64,000 nucleotides of DNA, from contig OX459101.1 of assembly GCA_949775045.1 (NCBI GenBank), forward strand, positions 16,150,180 through 16,214,179, read 5' to 3'. The notes beneath the pieces were generated by a model, which saw only the letters and a list, made by a program, of their open reading frames with translations, did not search any database and had not been told where the DNA came from. Positions within the stretch are counted from its first letter, which is position 1. Each line of letters opens with the position of its first letter. Source of the stretch: Metridium senile. Taxonomy: Eukaryota > Cnidaria > Anthozoa > Actiniaria > Metridiidae. Made by a program: the position numbers and the translations under genes. Positions 62,767-64,000 of the stretch are shown here, piece after piece.

Positions 62767-63915
62767 CTATAATAAATGTTTCCTGAGTGCCGATTTGAAT
62801 ATATCTAGTGTCTGACTGTCTATAATACTATTTGGCAGTAAGTTCCATTCCTTTACTGTTCTTGCTATGAAGCTGTTTTTATATGTGTTACTTTTACTGC
62901 CAACGTTAATAAACTTTTTAGGATGGTATTGTCTAGTTCTTCTTTGTTTTGCTTGGATATGCGATGGAAGTTTCAGTTCTGTGAGGTTGTTAACAATTTT
63001 ATACATCATAGACAATCTTGCTTCTTTCCTTCTTTGGTGTAGCGGGAGCCATGTAAGTTCATTTAGTATTCTTGTCACTGTTCCTGGAGATCTTTCATAG
63101 CTTCCTTTGACAAAGCGAGCGGCTCTACGTTGAATTCCTTCTATGTTGTTAATTTGTTTCTGAAGATGAGGATCCCATGCGATGCTTGCATATTCTAGCT
63201 TTGGTCTGACCAGGGCAAGATAAGCACGTTCTTTTACCTCTATAGGACACTTATTAAGATTTCGTTTGACGAAACCAAGTGTACGATTGGCTTTTCCTAC
63301 CATTTCCGAGATGTGTTTGTCCCAATTTAGTTTGCTATCAATCTCAACGCCAAGGTACTTATGATGCTTTACTGATGTTAAAGGCTTGTTGTTGAGTGTA
63401 TACTGATACTCCACAGGATTGTGAGATCGATGAATTCGAAGAGTTGAGCATTTGTCAGAGTTGAAACCAAATTGCCACTTGCATGACCATTCTCCTAGTC
63501 TATTAAGATCTTCTTGAAGTGAGACAGCATCTGATGTATCTCCAATGACGCCATAGAGAACACTATCATCAGCAAAGAGACCAAGATCTGAATTAATATG
63601 ATTGCCAATGTCGTTGATGTAGACTAAAAACATCAGCGGTCCAAGAACGGTGCCTTGGGGCACTCCAGATGTTACTGTCGACGTAGATGAACACTCTCCA
63701 TTAATGACAACTACTTGGGATCTTTCTGTGAGCCACCCTCTGAGCCAGTCGTTCAGATTTCCCCGGACACCATAGTGATCGAGCTTACCCAGAAGACGCT
63801 GGTGGGGCACGGTATCAAACGCCTTTGTGAAATCTAGTAATAGGAGGTCTGTTTGTGCGTTTGTTGTTGCTTTTTGGTTGTTTTGGGATAGCTGTGTTAC
63901 CGATATGGCCGCGTG
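62767..63915 (-). pseudogene. 5'-truncated Jockey/CR1-like LINE, reverse transcriptase part
   Basis: Minus-strand frame ending at 62767. Shows LLLLDFTKAFDTVPH, SGVPQGTVLGPLMFLVYIND, LFADDSVLYG (FADD active site, about 63565-63590), HKYLGVEIDSKLNW and the C-terminal region after RT (ERAYLALVRPKLEYAS, GIQRRAARFV). The endonuclease and the first part of RT are absent. The frame to the right of about 63915 (poly-Pro, non-RT) is likely flank, so this is a dead copy. Confidence 0.85.
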
Positions 63916-64000
63916 AAACCTAATACGAGTACAAAAAAACGAGGGTGGGGGAGTGGGAGGGGAGAAGAGCTGAGGAAACGCTTGCAAACAAACATAATCA

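Overview
The window looks like AT-rich nuclear DNA of an invertebrate, most likely an anthozoan cnidarian (stony coral or sea anemone). This is inferred from three things: short phase-1 exons encoding collagen, Ig, CUB and fibrinogen-like/D10C modules, a tRNA-derived SINE with a metazoan-type central domain, and BEL/Pao, CR1/Jockey-like, tyrosine-recombinase and many MITE-like repeats. The species cannot be read from the sequence.

The host content is one tandem family of three related plus-strand genes, called A, B and C here. The shared plan is a short cytoplasmic N-terminus, one membrane segment (type II), a stalk, G-X-Y collagen triplets, one Ig domain split over two exons, four more Ig domains and a CUB domain, followed by a variable C-terminus. 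Gene A (2233-25566; its first exon lies left of the window) has a duplicated Ig5-CUB pair and ends in a fibrinogen-like segment plus a ten-cysteine uromodulin/GP2-type D10C domain. Gene B (29331-49953) adds up to a 979-residue frame, but its fibrinogen-like exon runs through the lost splice donor into a glycine-rich tail. Gene C (52868-61463) has a long, sequon-rich stalk, a single collagen exon, no fibrinogen-like or D10C exon and an early stop after CUB; one extra T breaks the frame of its third Ig exon. Almost all internal exons begin and end in phase 1, so modules can be lost, gained or skipped without a frameshift.

Regions: 1-25566 holds gene A with large intronic insertions (a TTAA-flanked element at 7.6-8.4 kb, a hAT-like element at 9.6-10.8 kb, a 2.3-kb inverted repeat at 14.5-16.8 kb, and a tyrosine-recombinase remnant at 21.6-22.8 kb). 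25567-29330 is intergenic. 29331-49953 is gene B, with an intact 8.3-kb BEL/Pao retrotransposon in antisense orientation (34160-42488) whose end lies 28 bp from a splice acceptor. 49954-52867 is intergenic with a 49-bp minisatellite. 52868-61463 is gene C. A truncated LINE occupies about 62767-63915.

Comparing the paralogous introns dates several insertions, because an empty site survives in the sister gene. By architecture these genes could encode surface adhesion or recognition proteins; a role in immunity or allorecognition is a hypothesis only. Exon edges were placed by eye from GT/AG sites, phase and paralogue comparison, without transcript data.
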